A DNA stretch of 34,435 nucleotides from NCBI RefSeq assembly GCF_002000365.1, contig NZ_MVBK01000040.1:1-34435 (forward strand), read 5' to 3'. Positions 7,237-14,459 of the stretch are shown here, piece after piece. Below the pieces are notes generated by a model, which saw only the letters and a program-made list of their open reading frames with translations, was not told where the DNA came from and did not search any database. Position numbers and translations under genes: made by a program. Position 1 is the stretch's first letter; each line of letters opens with the position of its first letter. This stretch comes from Thioalkalivibrio denitrificans (GTDB lineage: Bacteria > Pseudomonadota > Gammaproteobacteria > Ectothiorhodospirales > Ectothiorhodospiraceae).

Positions 7237-8043
7237 ATGGACATTCACAAGATCACGGTCGTCGGCGGTTTTGGCCGCGGCGGTGAGAAGGAGCCCCTGG
7301 AAGGGTTCGAGCTGGAGATGGGCGATGTGGCGAGCATCGTGGGTCCCACCGGCTCGGGGAAGACCGCGCTCATCAACGACATCGGCCTGTTTGCCGCCGG
7401 CAACACGCCGACCCGCCGGCGGATTCTGATTAACGACAGCGATCCGCCGCCTGAATTCCTCGAGGATCCGGCCCGCAATCCCATCGCGCTGATCACCCAG
7501 CATACGAGTTTCCTGTCCGATCTCCCGGTACACCGGTTTCTCTCCCTGCATGCAAAGATCCGCAAGCGGGGCCGTCCCGAAACGATCGTCGAGGAGACGC
7601 TGGATTTCGCCAACCAGCTCACCGGCGAACCGATCAACGTGGACAGCGCCATGACCGAACTCTCGGGTGGCCAGAGCCGGGCCCTGCTGATCGCCGATGC
7701 CGTCGTGATCGGCAATTCACCGATCATCCTGCTGGACGAGATCGAGAACGCGGGCATCGACCGCAGCCGGGCCCTGTCGCTGCTGCGCAATTATCAGAAG
7801 ATCTTCCTGTTCGTGACCCACGACCTGCATATCGCGCTGCTGTCGAACGCCCGACTCGTCATGCGCGCGGGCGCCATGCAGGCACTGATCGCCACCGAAG
7901 AGAGGGAGCAACGCATGGCCGGTAGACTCAGGCAACTGGACGAGATGATGCTTCATTTCCGCGACCGCATTCGCGCCGGTGAGCGGCTCTCCGAGGAGGA
8001 TCTGGAGGCGCGGCTGGCCGCATTGACGGGTGCGCAGCCATGA
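7237..8043 (+). CDS. Soluble ABC-type ATPase of a putative metallocofactor module
   Basis: A 268-residue nucleotide-binding domain with Walker A GPTGSGKT (36-43), signature LSGGQ (142-146), Walker B ILLDE (D167, E168) and the switch histidine H195 in VTHD. No membrane subunit or binding protein is nearby, so it is probably not a transporter. The last 50 residues form a charged helical tail after the ATPase fold. GGAGAGG at 7224-7230 supports the ATG at 7237; the longer frame from 7186 lacks support. The stop overlaps the next start (ATGA, 8040-8043). Being coupled to a HypB/UreG-like GTPase and an Fe-S protein, it may drive assembly or reductive activation of a metal centre. The target is unknown. 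Confidence 0.75.
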   Translation: MDIHKITVVGGFGRGGEKEPLEGFELEMGDVASIVGPTGSGKTALINDIGLFAAGNTPTRRRILINDSDPPPEFLEDPARNPIALITQHTSFLSDLPVHRFLSLHAKIRKRGRPETIVEETLDFANQLTGEPINVDSAMTELSGGQSRALLIADAVVIGNSPIILLDEIENAGIDRSRALSLLRNYQKIFLFVTHDLHIALLSNARLVMRAGAMQALIATEEREQRMAGRLRQLDEMMLHFRDRIRAGERLSEEDLEARLAALTGAQP

Positions 8044-8738
8044 AGGTGGTCATCTGCGCGGGTCCGCCCACCAGCGGCAAGACCACGGTCCTCAAGCAGG
8101 CGGCGCGCAAGCTGCTGGACCGGGGTCGCCGCCTCGCCTATCTCAAGATCGACGTGCAATACGCCGACGAGGATGAGTTGTTCTCAGGGCAGCTTGGCAT
8201 CCCTGCGCGCAAGCTCTATTCCGGTGAGCTCTGCCCGGACCATTGCAGCGTGCTGGTGCTGGGTGATGCCATCCGCTGGGCGGAGGGAGAGGGGGCCGGG
8301 ATTCTCTTCGTGGAGACAGCCGGGCTCTGCCTGCGCTGCGCGCCCTATATCGAGCGTTCGCTCGGCCTGGTGGTGCTGGAGGCCACCTCGGGCATGAACC
8401 TGCCGCACAAGATCGGTGCCATGCTCACACTGGCGGATCTGGCCGCGGTGACCAAGATCGATCTCGTCTCGCAGGCGGAAAAGGAGGTGTTCCGGGCCAA
8501 CATACAGGAGTCCGCCGACATTCCGGTGGTGGAGACGGACGCTCTGCACGGCATCAACATCGATCCCATCGTGGCGCGCATCGATCGCATGGAGGAGACC
8601 ACCGAACCCTGGGTGCTGCGCGGCAATCCACCGGTGTCGACGTGCACCATCTGTGCCGGCAAGAAGGATATCGGCTGGGAGAAGCACTTCGGGATCGTGC
8701 GCGGGCTCGATACGGACCTGTTCTACCGGGGTCAGTGA
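8040..8738 (+). CDS. HypB/UreG-like P-loop GTPase with three Cys pairs
   Basis: A 232-residue P-loop protein with GPPTSGKT (8-15) and TKID (138-141) as the guanine-specificity motif, in the style of SIMIBI metallochaperone GTPases such as HypB and UreG, which deliver nickel. Three cysteine pairs stand out: C65/C69 in CPDHC, C97/C100 in CLRC and C202/C205 in CTIC. They could bind a metal or an Fe-S cluster. It overlaps both neighbours (ATGA upstream, TGATG downstream), so the trio is made together. No hydrogenase, urease or CO dehydrogenase structural gene lies in the window, so the client is either elsewhere or a new one. Confidence 0.72.
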   Translation: MKVVICAGPPTSGKTTVLKQAARKLLDRGRRLAYLKIDVQYADEDELFSGQLGIPARKLYSGELCPDHCSVLVLGDAIRWAEGEGAGILFVETAGLCLRCAPYIERSLGLVVLEATSGMNLPHKIGAMLTLADLAAVTKIDLVSQAEKEVFRANIQESADIPVVETDALHGINIDPIVARIDRMEETTEPWVLRGNPPVSTCTICAGKKDIGWEKHFGIVRGLDTDLFYRGQ

Positions 8739-9403
8739 TGCAACATACCGTCGGAGATATCCTCGCGCTGCTGCCCGGCAAGGACTGCGGCCAATGCGGC
8801 TTTCGGACCTGCCGGGACTTCGCCGAGCATCTGCTCGCACAGCCGGCGGACATTCGCCGCTGTGTGCACCTGGATGCCGACAGCGTGAGGCATTTCCGCA
8901 TTCCGCCCGTCACGATGGAACTGCGGCCACAGGACATCACCTGGCGGGACCTGCTGGACCGGGAATATGACGTGGTGCTGGAACCGTTCCCGGAGGATCC
9001 CGGGCCGCGAGAGGTGATCCTGCCCTTCAACCCCCTCAATGTGGAGCGACTGGACGTCGCCAAGGGCGATATCCTTTTCGGTCGCCCGGCGCAGGCGGCG
9101 TGCCCCATCACCCATGTGGGGCGGGTGATGGAGGCGCCGGATCTGCTCAATGCGCTCATCACCTGGTGCGTGGTCGGACCGCTGGCGGCGAGGGAGGCCG
9201 AATCCAAGGAGATCGGCAATTACACGCCGGTGGCCTATATGGGTCTGGTGCGTCATGCCCGGGTGGAACTGCAGGTGGGCCGCCGCTACCACTTCCTGCC
9301 CGGCCTGTGCATGCTCCAGTCACGCCACTCCGGCGTGATCACCGAACTGGCCCGGCGCCCCGAGGCGACACGCGTGCGCTTCGAGGGGATCTGGATCAGC
9401 TGA
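8738..9403 (+). CDS. Four-cysteine Fe-S domain protein
   Basis: A 221-residue protein whose N terminus has C17, C20, C25 and C42 (DCGQCGFRTCRDFAEHL ... RRC). This is the pattern of the [4Fe-4S] domain found in RnfB and in the acetyl-CoA synthase/CO dehydrogenase gamma subunit. The remaining 170 residues contain no motif I recognise. The stop of the GTPase gene and this start share TGATG (8736-8740). It is the last gene of the trio and is followed by a long palindrome. A role as electron donor or cluster-binding partner in ATP- and GTP-dependent cofactor activation is inferred from context only. Confidence 0.72.
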   Translation: MQHTVGDILALLPGKDCGQCGFRTCRDFAEHLLAQPADIRRCVHLDADSVRHFRIPPVTMELRPQDITWRDLLDREYDVVLEPFPEDPGPREVILPFNPLNVERLDVAKGDILFGRPAQAACPITHVGRVMEAPDLLNALITWCVVGPLAAREAESKEIGNYTPVAYMGLVRHARVELQVGRRYHFLPGLCMLQSRHSGVITELARRPEATRVRFEGIWIS

Positions 9404-9411
9404 GAACGGCG

Positions 9412-9515
9412 ATTCAAGATTCAAGATTCAATATTTAAAGGGATAGAGCGGGAGCCCCCGGAATACCTGCCAGGCCACTGCCTTCCCTTTGAATCTTGAA
9501 TTTTGAATCTTGAAT
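9412..9515. repeat. Heptamer-based inverted repeat (ATTCAAG units), likely bidirectional terminator
   Basis: Arms 9412-9443 and 9484-9515 are 32 nt long and complementary with three mismatches, separated by 40 bp. Each arm is made of 7-bp units: ATTCAAG, ATTCAAG, ATTCAAT, ATTTAAA and a closing GGGA on the left. It fills the gap between convergent genes ending at 9403 and 9525, where it could stop transcription from both sides. Confidence 0.85.
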
Positions 9516-9524
9516 ATCTCATAT

Positions 9525-10124
9525 TCAGTTCGGCAGATAACGCCTGATTGCGGCTGTCAGTGCTGCCGGATCACTCGCATGGGACAGGGTCTCCCGCAGT
9601 TCTCCCCGGGGGTCGATCACGTAGGTGGAGGCCGTGTGGCTGACCGTATAATTCTCCCCCGGCTCGTGGGGATCGATGATGAACCCGGCGGCATACTGGC
9701 GCGTGATCCGCTTCAATTCATCAACGGAGTGTGTGGCGCCGATCATGCGATCATGGAAATAGCCGGCGAACTCGCCGAGGCTTTCAGGTGTATCCCGGTC
9801 GGGGTCGACACTGACGAACAGGCCGCGCACCTTCTCCTGTTCCGGCTGCTCCAGGCCGTTGAGGGCCAGACGCATGACGCTCAGATCGGTGGGGCACACG
9901 TCGGGGCAATAGGCATACCCGAAGTAGAGCACCACGACCTCGCCCTGCAGGTCGGACAGTGACAACGGTCCGTCTGCCGTCAGCACGGTGAAATCCCCGC
10001 CGGGTGGCAGCAGCTGCGGTGCGGCCACCTCCTGTTCGGGTGCCATGACCCAATGCATGGTCGTCCAGGCGGCCACGATCACCAGCACGATCAGTGATAC
10101 GGAAAGTACGAATTGTCTGAACAT
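9525..10124 (-). CDS. Sco1/SenC-family copper chaperone / thiol reductase
   Basis: A 199-residue protein with one N-terminal helix (about 5-27) as membrane anchor and a periplasmic thioredoxin-like Sco domain. The copper-binding set is complete: C73 and C77 in CPDVC and H163 in VSHTAST. Sco proteins load or reduce the CuA site of subunit II in heme-copper enzymes. It is the last gene of the leftward respiratory run and the second Sco protein in it. AGAGG precedes the ATG by five bases. A CuA site is present in this locus (18222-18764), so a client is at hand. Confidence 0.88.
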   Translation of the reverse strand: MFRQFVLSVSLIVLVIVAAWTTMHWVMAPEQEVAAPQLLPPGGDFTVLTADGPLSLSDLQGEVVVLYFGYAYCPDVCPTDLSVMRLALNGLEQPEQEKVRGLFVSVDPDRDTPESLGEFAGYFHDRMIGATHSVDELKRITRQYAAGFIIDPHEPGENYTVSHTASTYVIDPRGELRETLSHASDPAALTAAIRRYLPN

Positions 10125-10171
10125 TGGAACCTCTACGTCGTTCGCGGTTGTATTCGGGCAGCCCGTGGACC

Positions 10172-10384
10172 TTACATCGAAGCGATAGCCATGCGCTCGC
10201 CGAGACCCTGCATGAGATTGAACACGATCAGCGCCATCACCAGGATGATGACGAAAAAGATTACGGTGCGGTTCTGAAAGGGTGCACCACGATAGGCCTC
10301 GAGCTTTCTCAGGACCCAGTCGGAGAAGAAATACAGAAAGGCTCCTGCCAGGGTGAACAGAAGGATTTCCATTACCGGATTCAT
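10172..10384 (-). CDS. Small two-helix membrane protein, unknown
   Basis: A 70-residue protein not recognised as a family. Two hydrophobic helices (about 4-22 and 41-60) flank a basic, polar segment (RKLEAYRGAPFQNRT). GGAGGGG six bases before the ATG makes it a convincing gene. It lies 47 bp before the second Sco gene and after the second cytochrome b fusion gene, so it is likely part of the respiratory complex or its assembly. Confidence 0.65.
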   Translation of the reverse strand: MNPVMEILLFTLAGAFLYFFSDWVLRKLEAYRGAPFQNRTVIFFVIILVMALIVFNLMQGLGERMAIASM

Positions 10385-10508
10385 TTGATGCCCCTCCAGT
10401 CGGCGTGAGATTCGGCCCCGCGGGCGCGGTGCATTGTCCCGAACAGATGCTCAGGATTCACTATAAGGTTTGCCGGATGACCTGTCAGCCGTCCGATTCG
10501 AGTGTTCG

Positions 10509-12050
10509 TCATGAGGCCTCCCTGGACAGCCCGCGTATGCGATCCCGGAACGCATGAAGCGCTGAGTGGAGTGAGCCGGCATCGGCGGGTGAGGCCCAAT
10601 GAACCAGCATGCGTTGCGGATCCGCGCGCAGACGCAGAACGGGCTCGCGGGTACCGGTGATGCGTTCCTCCATCCACCGGTTGCCCAACCGGTAATGGCA
10701 GTCGCAGGGCGCGCAACCGGTGATCAGAATCCCCGCCGCACCCTGACGGCGCAAGGCGAAATCGATCATGCTCGGCGGCAGCATGGCGATGCACGGAAGA
10801 CTCACCCCGACCACGCCCGGTTCATCCAGTGCGGTTACGTCCACGCCGTGATCACAGCCATAGACAATGACCGGATCCGGCGCGGTGCATTCGGAAAGCC
10901 GGCGGGCGGCGGTGTCCCGCACCCCCTCAAGGGGAAGTCCGGGCAGGTCGATCCCGGTGGCCAGCTCGCTCTTGCGGCGGAAGGGGGAGGACGAGGGGCA
11001 GGCGCCGACACAGATTCCGCAGGCCGCGCACAGATCGGGATCGACCATCGCCTGATGGATGAAGCGGCGCCCGTCGTCGCGCTGCTGCAGACTCACGGCG
11101 TCGTAGGGGCAGTCATTCACGCAGCGCCCGCATCCGGTGCACAGGTCCAGATTGACCTCGACGGCGGGGGGCCGCTCCTTGCGTGGGATCAGGGGGAGTG
11201 CGGCCAGCAAGAGCGTCGCGGCGGCGAGGAACGCCCAGACGAAACCCTCGGATGTGACATCAATGAGCGGGAAGACCCACAGATAGAACCAGTCGATGGA
11301 CAGCACGTCGGGGACCGTCCCCAGGTCCGCGAAGTCGTGGCTGACCGCGGGCTTGATCAGTGCCAGCACCAGCATGGCAGCCAGGGTGCCCAGGGCGAGC
11401 TGCCTCGGCGGATTCGTGATCGGCTTGGAAAGCCGGCTGATGTGAAACCAGATGCCGAACAACAGCATGACCGGGAGGCCGATCATGTGCAGGAAGGCCA
11501 TTAGAGTGAAGAAGCGGTCGCTGAGCGTGTCCTCGGTAAGGAAGTTGCGCACCATGTTCTGGCCGAACCAGGGCCACCAGTCCATGAACTCCGAACTGGC
11601 TATGGCGATGTATTGCGCGAGCTTGTCCCAGACCAGCCAGTGCCCTGTGATGCCGAGCAGGATGACGAACCACAGCAGCGGCACGCCGGTGAACCAGGTG
11701 TACCACCGAAAACCGGTGTAACGGCCGAGAATGAATTCCCTGACCAGGTGCAGCGTCATGGTGATCACGGCGGCGTCGGTGGCGTAGCGATGGAAGCTGC
11801 GCATGATGCCGCCCAGATACCACTGATCGTGCGTCAGATACTCGATGGAGTGGTAGGCACCGTGGATACTGAATTCGAAGAAGATGAAGAGATAGATGCC
11901 GGTCAGAACCGCCACCCAGAAGAAGAAGACCGTGAGCGCGCCCAGGAAATGAAAGGGATTGTTTTCGGATCCGAAGGCGGCATCGAAGAGCCCCTCGACC
12001 CGATGCAGGGCGCGGCGTGGAAGCGGCTCACCGGTACTCATGTCAGCCAT
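10509..12050 (-). CDS. Cytochrome b6-like / 2x[4Fe-4S] / MvhD fusion protein B
   Basis: A 513-residue three-part protein. The first 290 residues are a cytochrome b6-like membrane domain with heme ligands H87/H101 and H188/H203; the 15-residue step of the second pair is that of b6, not of bc1. Next come two ferredoxin motifs, CTGCGRCVNDCP and CAACGICVGACP (about 300-350). The C-terminal part resembles MvhD/FlpD, the delta subunit that passes electrons from hydrogenase to heterodisulfide reductase, with cysteines in YGC, LPC and GCAPCDC. It could oxidise quinol at the membrane and feed, or take electrons from, a soluble partner through the Fe-S part. It is a paralogue of the protein encoded at 12707-14308. 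No obvious ribosome site precedes 12050; a second ATG lies three codons in. Confidence 0.85.
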   Translation of the reverse strand: MADMSTGEPLPRRALHRVEGLFDAAFGSENNPFHFLGALTVFFFWVAVLTGIYLFIFFEFSIHGAYHSIEYLTHDQWYLGGIMRSFHRYATDAAVITMTLHLVREFILGRYTGFRWYTWFTGVPLLWFVILLGITGHWLVWDKLAQYIAIASSEFMDWWPWFGQNMVRNFLTEDTLSDRFFTLMAFLHMIGLPVMLLFGIWFHISRLSKPITNPPRQLALGTLAAMLVLALIKPAVSHDFADLGTVPDVLSIDWFYLWVFPLIDVTSEGFVWAFLAAATLLLAALPLIPRKERPPAVEVNLDLCTGCGRCVNDCPYDAVSLQQRDDGRRFIHQAMVDPDLCAACGICVGACPSSSPFRRKSELATGIDLPGLPLEGVRDTAARRLSECTAPDPVIVYGCDHGVDVTALDEPGVVGVSLPCIAMLPPSMIDFALRRQGAAGILITGCAPCDCHYRLGNRWMEERITGTREPVLRLRADPQRMLVHWASPADAGSLHSALHAFRDRIRGLSREAS

Positions 12051-12207
12051 GGGTCGCGCTCGGCACGTGTCGGTCCGTCAGGCGAATCCCTGCTTGAGAC
12101 GGTGGCCCGCAGGCAAAGAAACATGGTGCGTTCATGGTGAATAAAGTGTTGTCTCCCGTCTGGGCAAGATGCCGATTGCCGCGACAGATGGCCATCGTGA
12201 CAGAGAG

Positions 12208-12714
12208 TCAACGGCTCAGCATGAAAGCATTTCTCTCCGCCCGGAAGTCGATGACCAGCAGGTGCGCGGGCTCCAGTTCGACCTGAACCGTCTTGACGTG
12301 GTCGAACCCCTCGGTGGTCACGTCGTCGCGCATGCGCACTTCAAGTTCGTGGCGTCCGGCCGGCACCTCAAAGCCTTCATAGATATAGGCCATGCCGTCG
12401 CGCGAGAGCCCCGAGGGACGCAGTACGGTCGCGAAGACCGGTTCTCCGTTCAGATCGAGCTCGATGGTGATGGGAGAGCGCTCGCGAGGGCAGTCCATCG
12501 GTGTGCGCATGTTGGGCGGGAGCCTCGCCAGCTCCTCCGGGGTTCGTTCCCGGCATTCGCCGACGGTCTTTCCATAGTGGGCGAAGCTGAGCTTGATCAT
12601 GGCCTTGTCATCGGCCAGGTGCGTGTATGCGGGCGAAGTGGAGAGGTAGCCGATGAGGGCCATGAACACCGCATACGCGACAACCTGACCCGCGAATTTC
12701 ATGCCGTTAGACAT
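12208..12714 (-). CDS. Membrane-anchored periplasmic protein, unknown
   Basis: A 168-residue protein with one N-terminal helix (about 7-26) followed by an apparently periplasmic domain. Two cysteines lie about 20 residues apart (GECRERTPEE ... MDCPRE). The second half is beta-rich (ELDLNGEPVFATVL, YEGFEVPAGRHELEVRM). No family was recognised; an immunoglobulin-like or accessory fold is a guess. GGGAGG sits 5 bases before the ATG, and the start overlaps the end of the upstream fusion gene by 8 bp, so the two are translationally coupled. It lies between the two fusion genes and is probably a subunit or assembly factor of their complex. Confidence 0.75.
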   Translation of the reverse strand: MSNGMKFAGQVVAYAVFMALIGYLSTSPAYTHLADDKAMIKLSFAHYGKTVGECRERTPEELARLPPNMRTPMDCPRERSPITIELDLNGEPVFATVLRPSGLSRDGMAYIYEGFEVPAGRHELEVRMRDDVTTEGFDHVKTVQVELEPAHLLVIDFRAERNAFMLSR

Positions 12715-14308
12715 GATCGCCTCCCGCCGCCTGGCGGCCTGTGGCCTGCTTGGATTGCGCGTCATCGGACGGGCCACCCACCGATGACGCCTTGAGGTCG
12801 TTGGCGAACGCCTGGATCTCCGAGCGCAATGTCCGGGCCTCGTTCACGGACGCCCAGCGCACCCTGATCCGGGAGCGGTCCACACGGGCGCGCAGGCGGG
12901 GCTCCCGCTTGCCCTCGATACGTTCCTCCACCAGTGTATTACCCGTGCGGTACTGGCAGTCGCCGCTGCAGCAACCCGTGATGAACACGCCGTCGGCACG
13001 CTCCTCGCGCAGGTTGTACTCGATGGTGGAAGGCGGCAGGAGGCCCGTGCAGGGCAGGCTCACGGTGGCAACCCCGGGCATGTCGAGTGTCTCCACGGCA
13101 ACGCCGTGATCGCATCCATAGACGACGATTCGTGGACGTTCCTCTGCCTTCGACAGGTTGTCCTCCACGGTGGCGTAGAGATGGCGCAGTGAAAACTGCG
13201 GCAGGTCGATGGCAGTGGCCAGTGGGTCATGCTTGCGAAACGGCGTGGCCTGCGGGCAGGACCCGGTGCAGATGCCGCAGCTGACACACATCGAGGGATC
13301 CACCACCGCTTCCTTGTGGGAGCGTTTCTTGTCCTCGCTGATGTGGTCGACCAAAGTGATGGCGCCATAGGGGCAGTCAAGGGCACAGAAGGTGCAACCG
13401 CTGCATTGGGACAGGTGCACCTCGGCGGCCGGTTGCTTCTTTTCCGGCGGCAGCCAGGGCAGCGCGGCGAGCAGGACGGTGCCCACCGCCAGCAGACCCC
13501 AGACAAACTGCGGGGACGTCAGGTCCATGACCGGATAGATCGCCAGGTAGAACCAGTCGAGATTGAGGCGCGTCGGTACCATGCCGAGATCGGCGAACTC
13601 ATGGCTGACGGCGGGCTTGACCAGGGACAGAGCGAGCAGGGCGATCAGTGTGCCGGCCATGACGCTGCGCGGCGGATTGATCTTCGGATTCACCACGCGC
13701 AGCACATGGAACCAGATACCCAGGATCAGGAAGATCGGGATGCCCAGCAGGTGTAGAAACGCCATCAGGGTGAAGAAGCGGTCGCTGAGCGCCTCGTTGG
13801 TGAGGAAGTTGCGGGCCATCGGATCGGTGAAGATGGGTATGGCGTCCAGCAACTCGGCACTGCCGATGGCAATGTACTGCGCCAGTTCGTCCCACACCAG
13901 CCAGTAGCCGGTGATGCCCAGCAGGGTCAGCATCCACAGGAGCGGGACGCCGGTAAACCACGAGTACCAGCGCGGGCCGCGATAGCGGTTTCGCAGGAAC
14001 TCACGCGCCACGTGAAGGAGGATGGCGACGACGGCCGCGTCGGAGGCGTAGCGGTGGAGGCTTCGCATCACACCGCCCAGGTACCACTGTTCGTGGGTGA
14101 GCCATTCCACCGAGTGATAGGCCCCGGTGACGTTCATCTCGAAGAAAATGAACAGGTAGAGGCCGCTGACCAGAATGATCCAGAACAGGTAGATGGTGAT
14201 CGCACCCAGATAGGTGAACGGGTTCTGGTCCTGACCGAAGGCGTAGCCGTACCAGTCCTCCACCCGTCGGAGGGGACGGTATGCCAGGTTGCGGAGCGGG
14301 TTAGACAA
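12707..14308 (-). CDS. Cytochrome b6-like / 2x[4Fe-4S] / MvhD fusion protein A
   Basis: A 533-residue paralogue of the protein encoded at 10509-12050, with the same three parts: a b6-like domain with H85/H99 and H186/H201, ferredoxin motifs CSGCTFCALDCP and CVSCGICTGSCP, and a MvhD-like C terminus with YGC, LPC and GCCSGDC. The two copies could pair like the two halves of a dimeric cytochrome b complex. No Rieske protein, cytochrome c1 or cytochrome c is encoded nearby, so the usual bc1 route is absent. The gene has its own FNR/DNR-type promoter 103-151 bp upstream. Its stop overlaps the start of the anchored periplasmic protein. Confidence 0.86.
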   Translation of the reverse strand: MSNPLRNLAYRPLRRVEDWYGYAFGQDQNPFTYLGAITIYLFWIILVSGLYLFIFFEMNVTGAYHSVEWLTHEQWYLGGVMRSLHRYASDAAVVAILLHVAREFLRNRYRGPRWYSWFTGVPLLWMLTLLGITGYWLVWDELAQYIAIGSAELLDAIPIFTDPMARNFLTNEALSDRFFTLMAFLHLLGIPIFLILGIWFHVLRVVNPKINPPRSVMAGTLIALLALSLVKPAVSHEFADLGMVPTRLNLDWFYLAIYPVMDLTSPQFVWGLLAVGTVLLAALPWLPPEKKQPAAEVHLSQCSGCTFCALDCPYGAITLVDHISEDKKRSHKEAVVDPSMCVSCGICTGSCPQATPFRKHDPLATAIDLPQFSLRHLYATVEDNLSKAEERPRIVVYGCDHGVAVETLDMPGVATVSLPCTGLLPPSTIEYNLREERADGVFITGCCSGDCQYRTGNTLVEERIEGKREPRLRARVDRSRIRVRWASVNEARTLRSEIQAFANDLKASSVGGPSDDAQSKQATGRQAAGGDHV

Positions 14309-14416
14309 GTCCGTGCTCTCTGGGGTTGATCGACTCAGGTTCCCGCTGCGATCCCGTCGGGGACGGGGTGATCTCGGCCGGCGTGGCCATGCCGGGCAAA
14401 CGGGGTGTGTGACGCC

Positions 14417-14459
14417 ATTATCCTGAATAAAACGCTCAGGTATCCTTGACTGAAGTCAA
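14417..14459 (-). promoter_or_regulatory. FNR/DNR-type class II promoter for the cytochrome b fusion genes
   Basis: CTTGAC-TGAA-GTCAAG (TTGAC-N4-GTCAA at 14446-14459) is a perfect palindrome of the FNR/DNR class. On the reverse strand GATAAT at 14422-14417 matches five of six -10 positions. Its centre lies 33 bp from the centre of the box, the geometry expected for a box near -41.5 and a start near 14411. The box overlaps the stop codon of the Sco gene (14456-14458). Confidence 0.65.

Noticed and set aside
9484-9515. TTGAATTTTGAA and similar words as FNR sites
   Set aside because: They arise from the ATTCAAG heptamer repetition and lack the TTGAT-N4-ATCAA symmetry.
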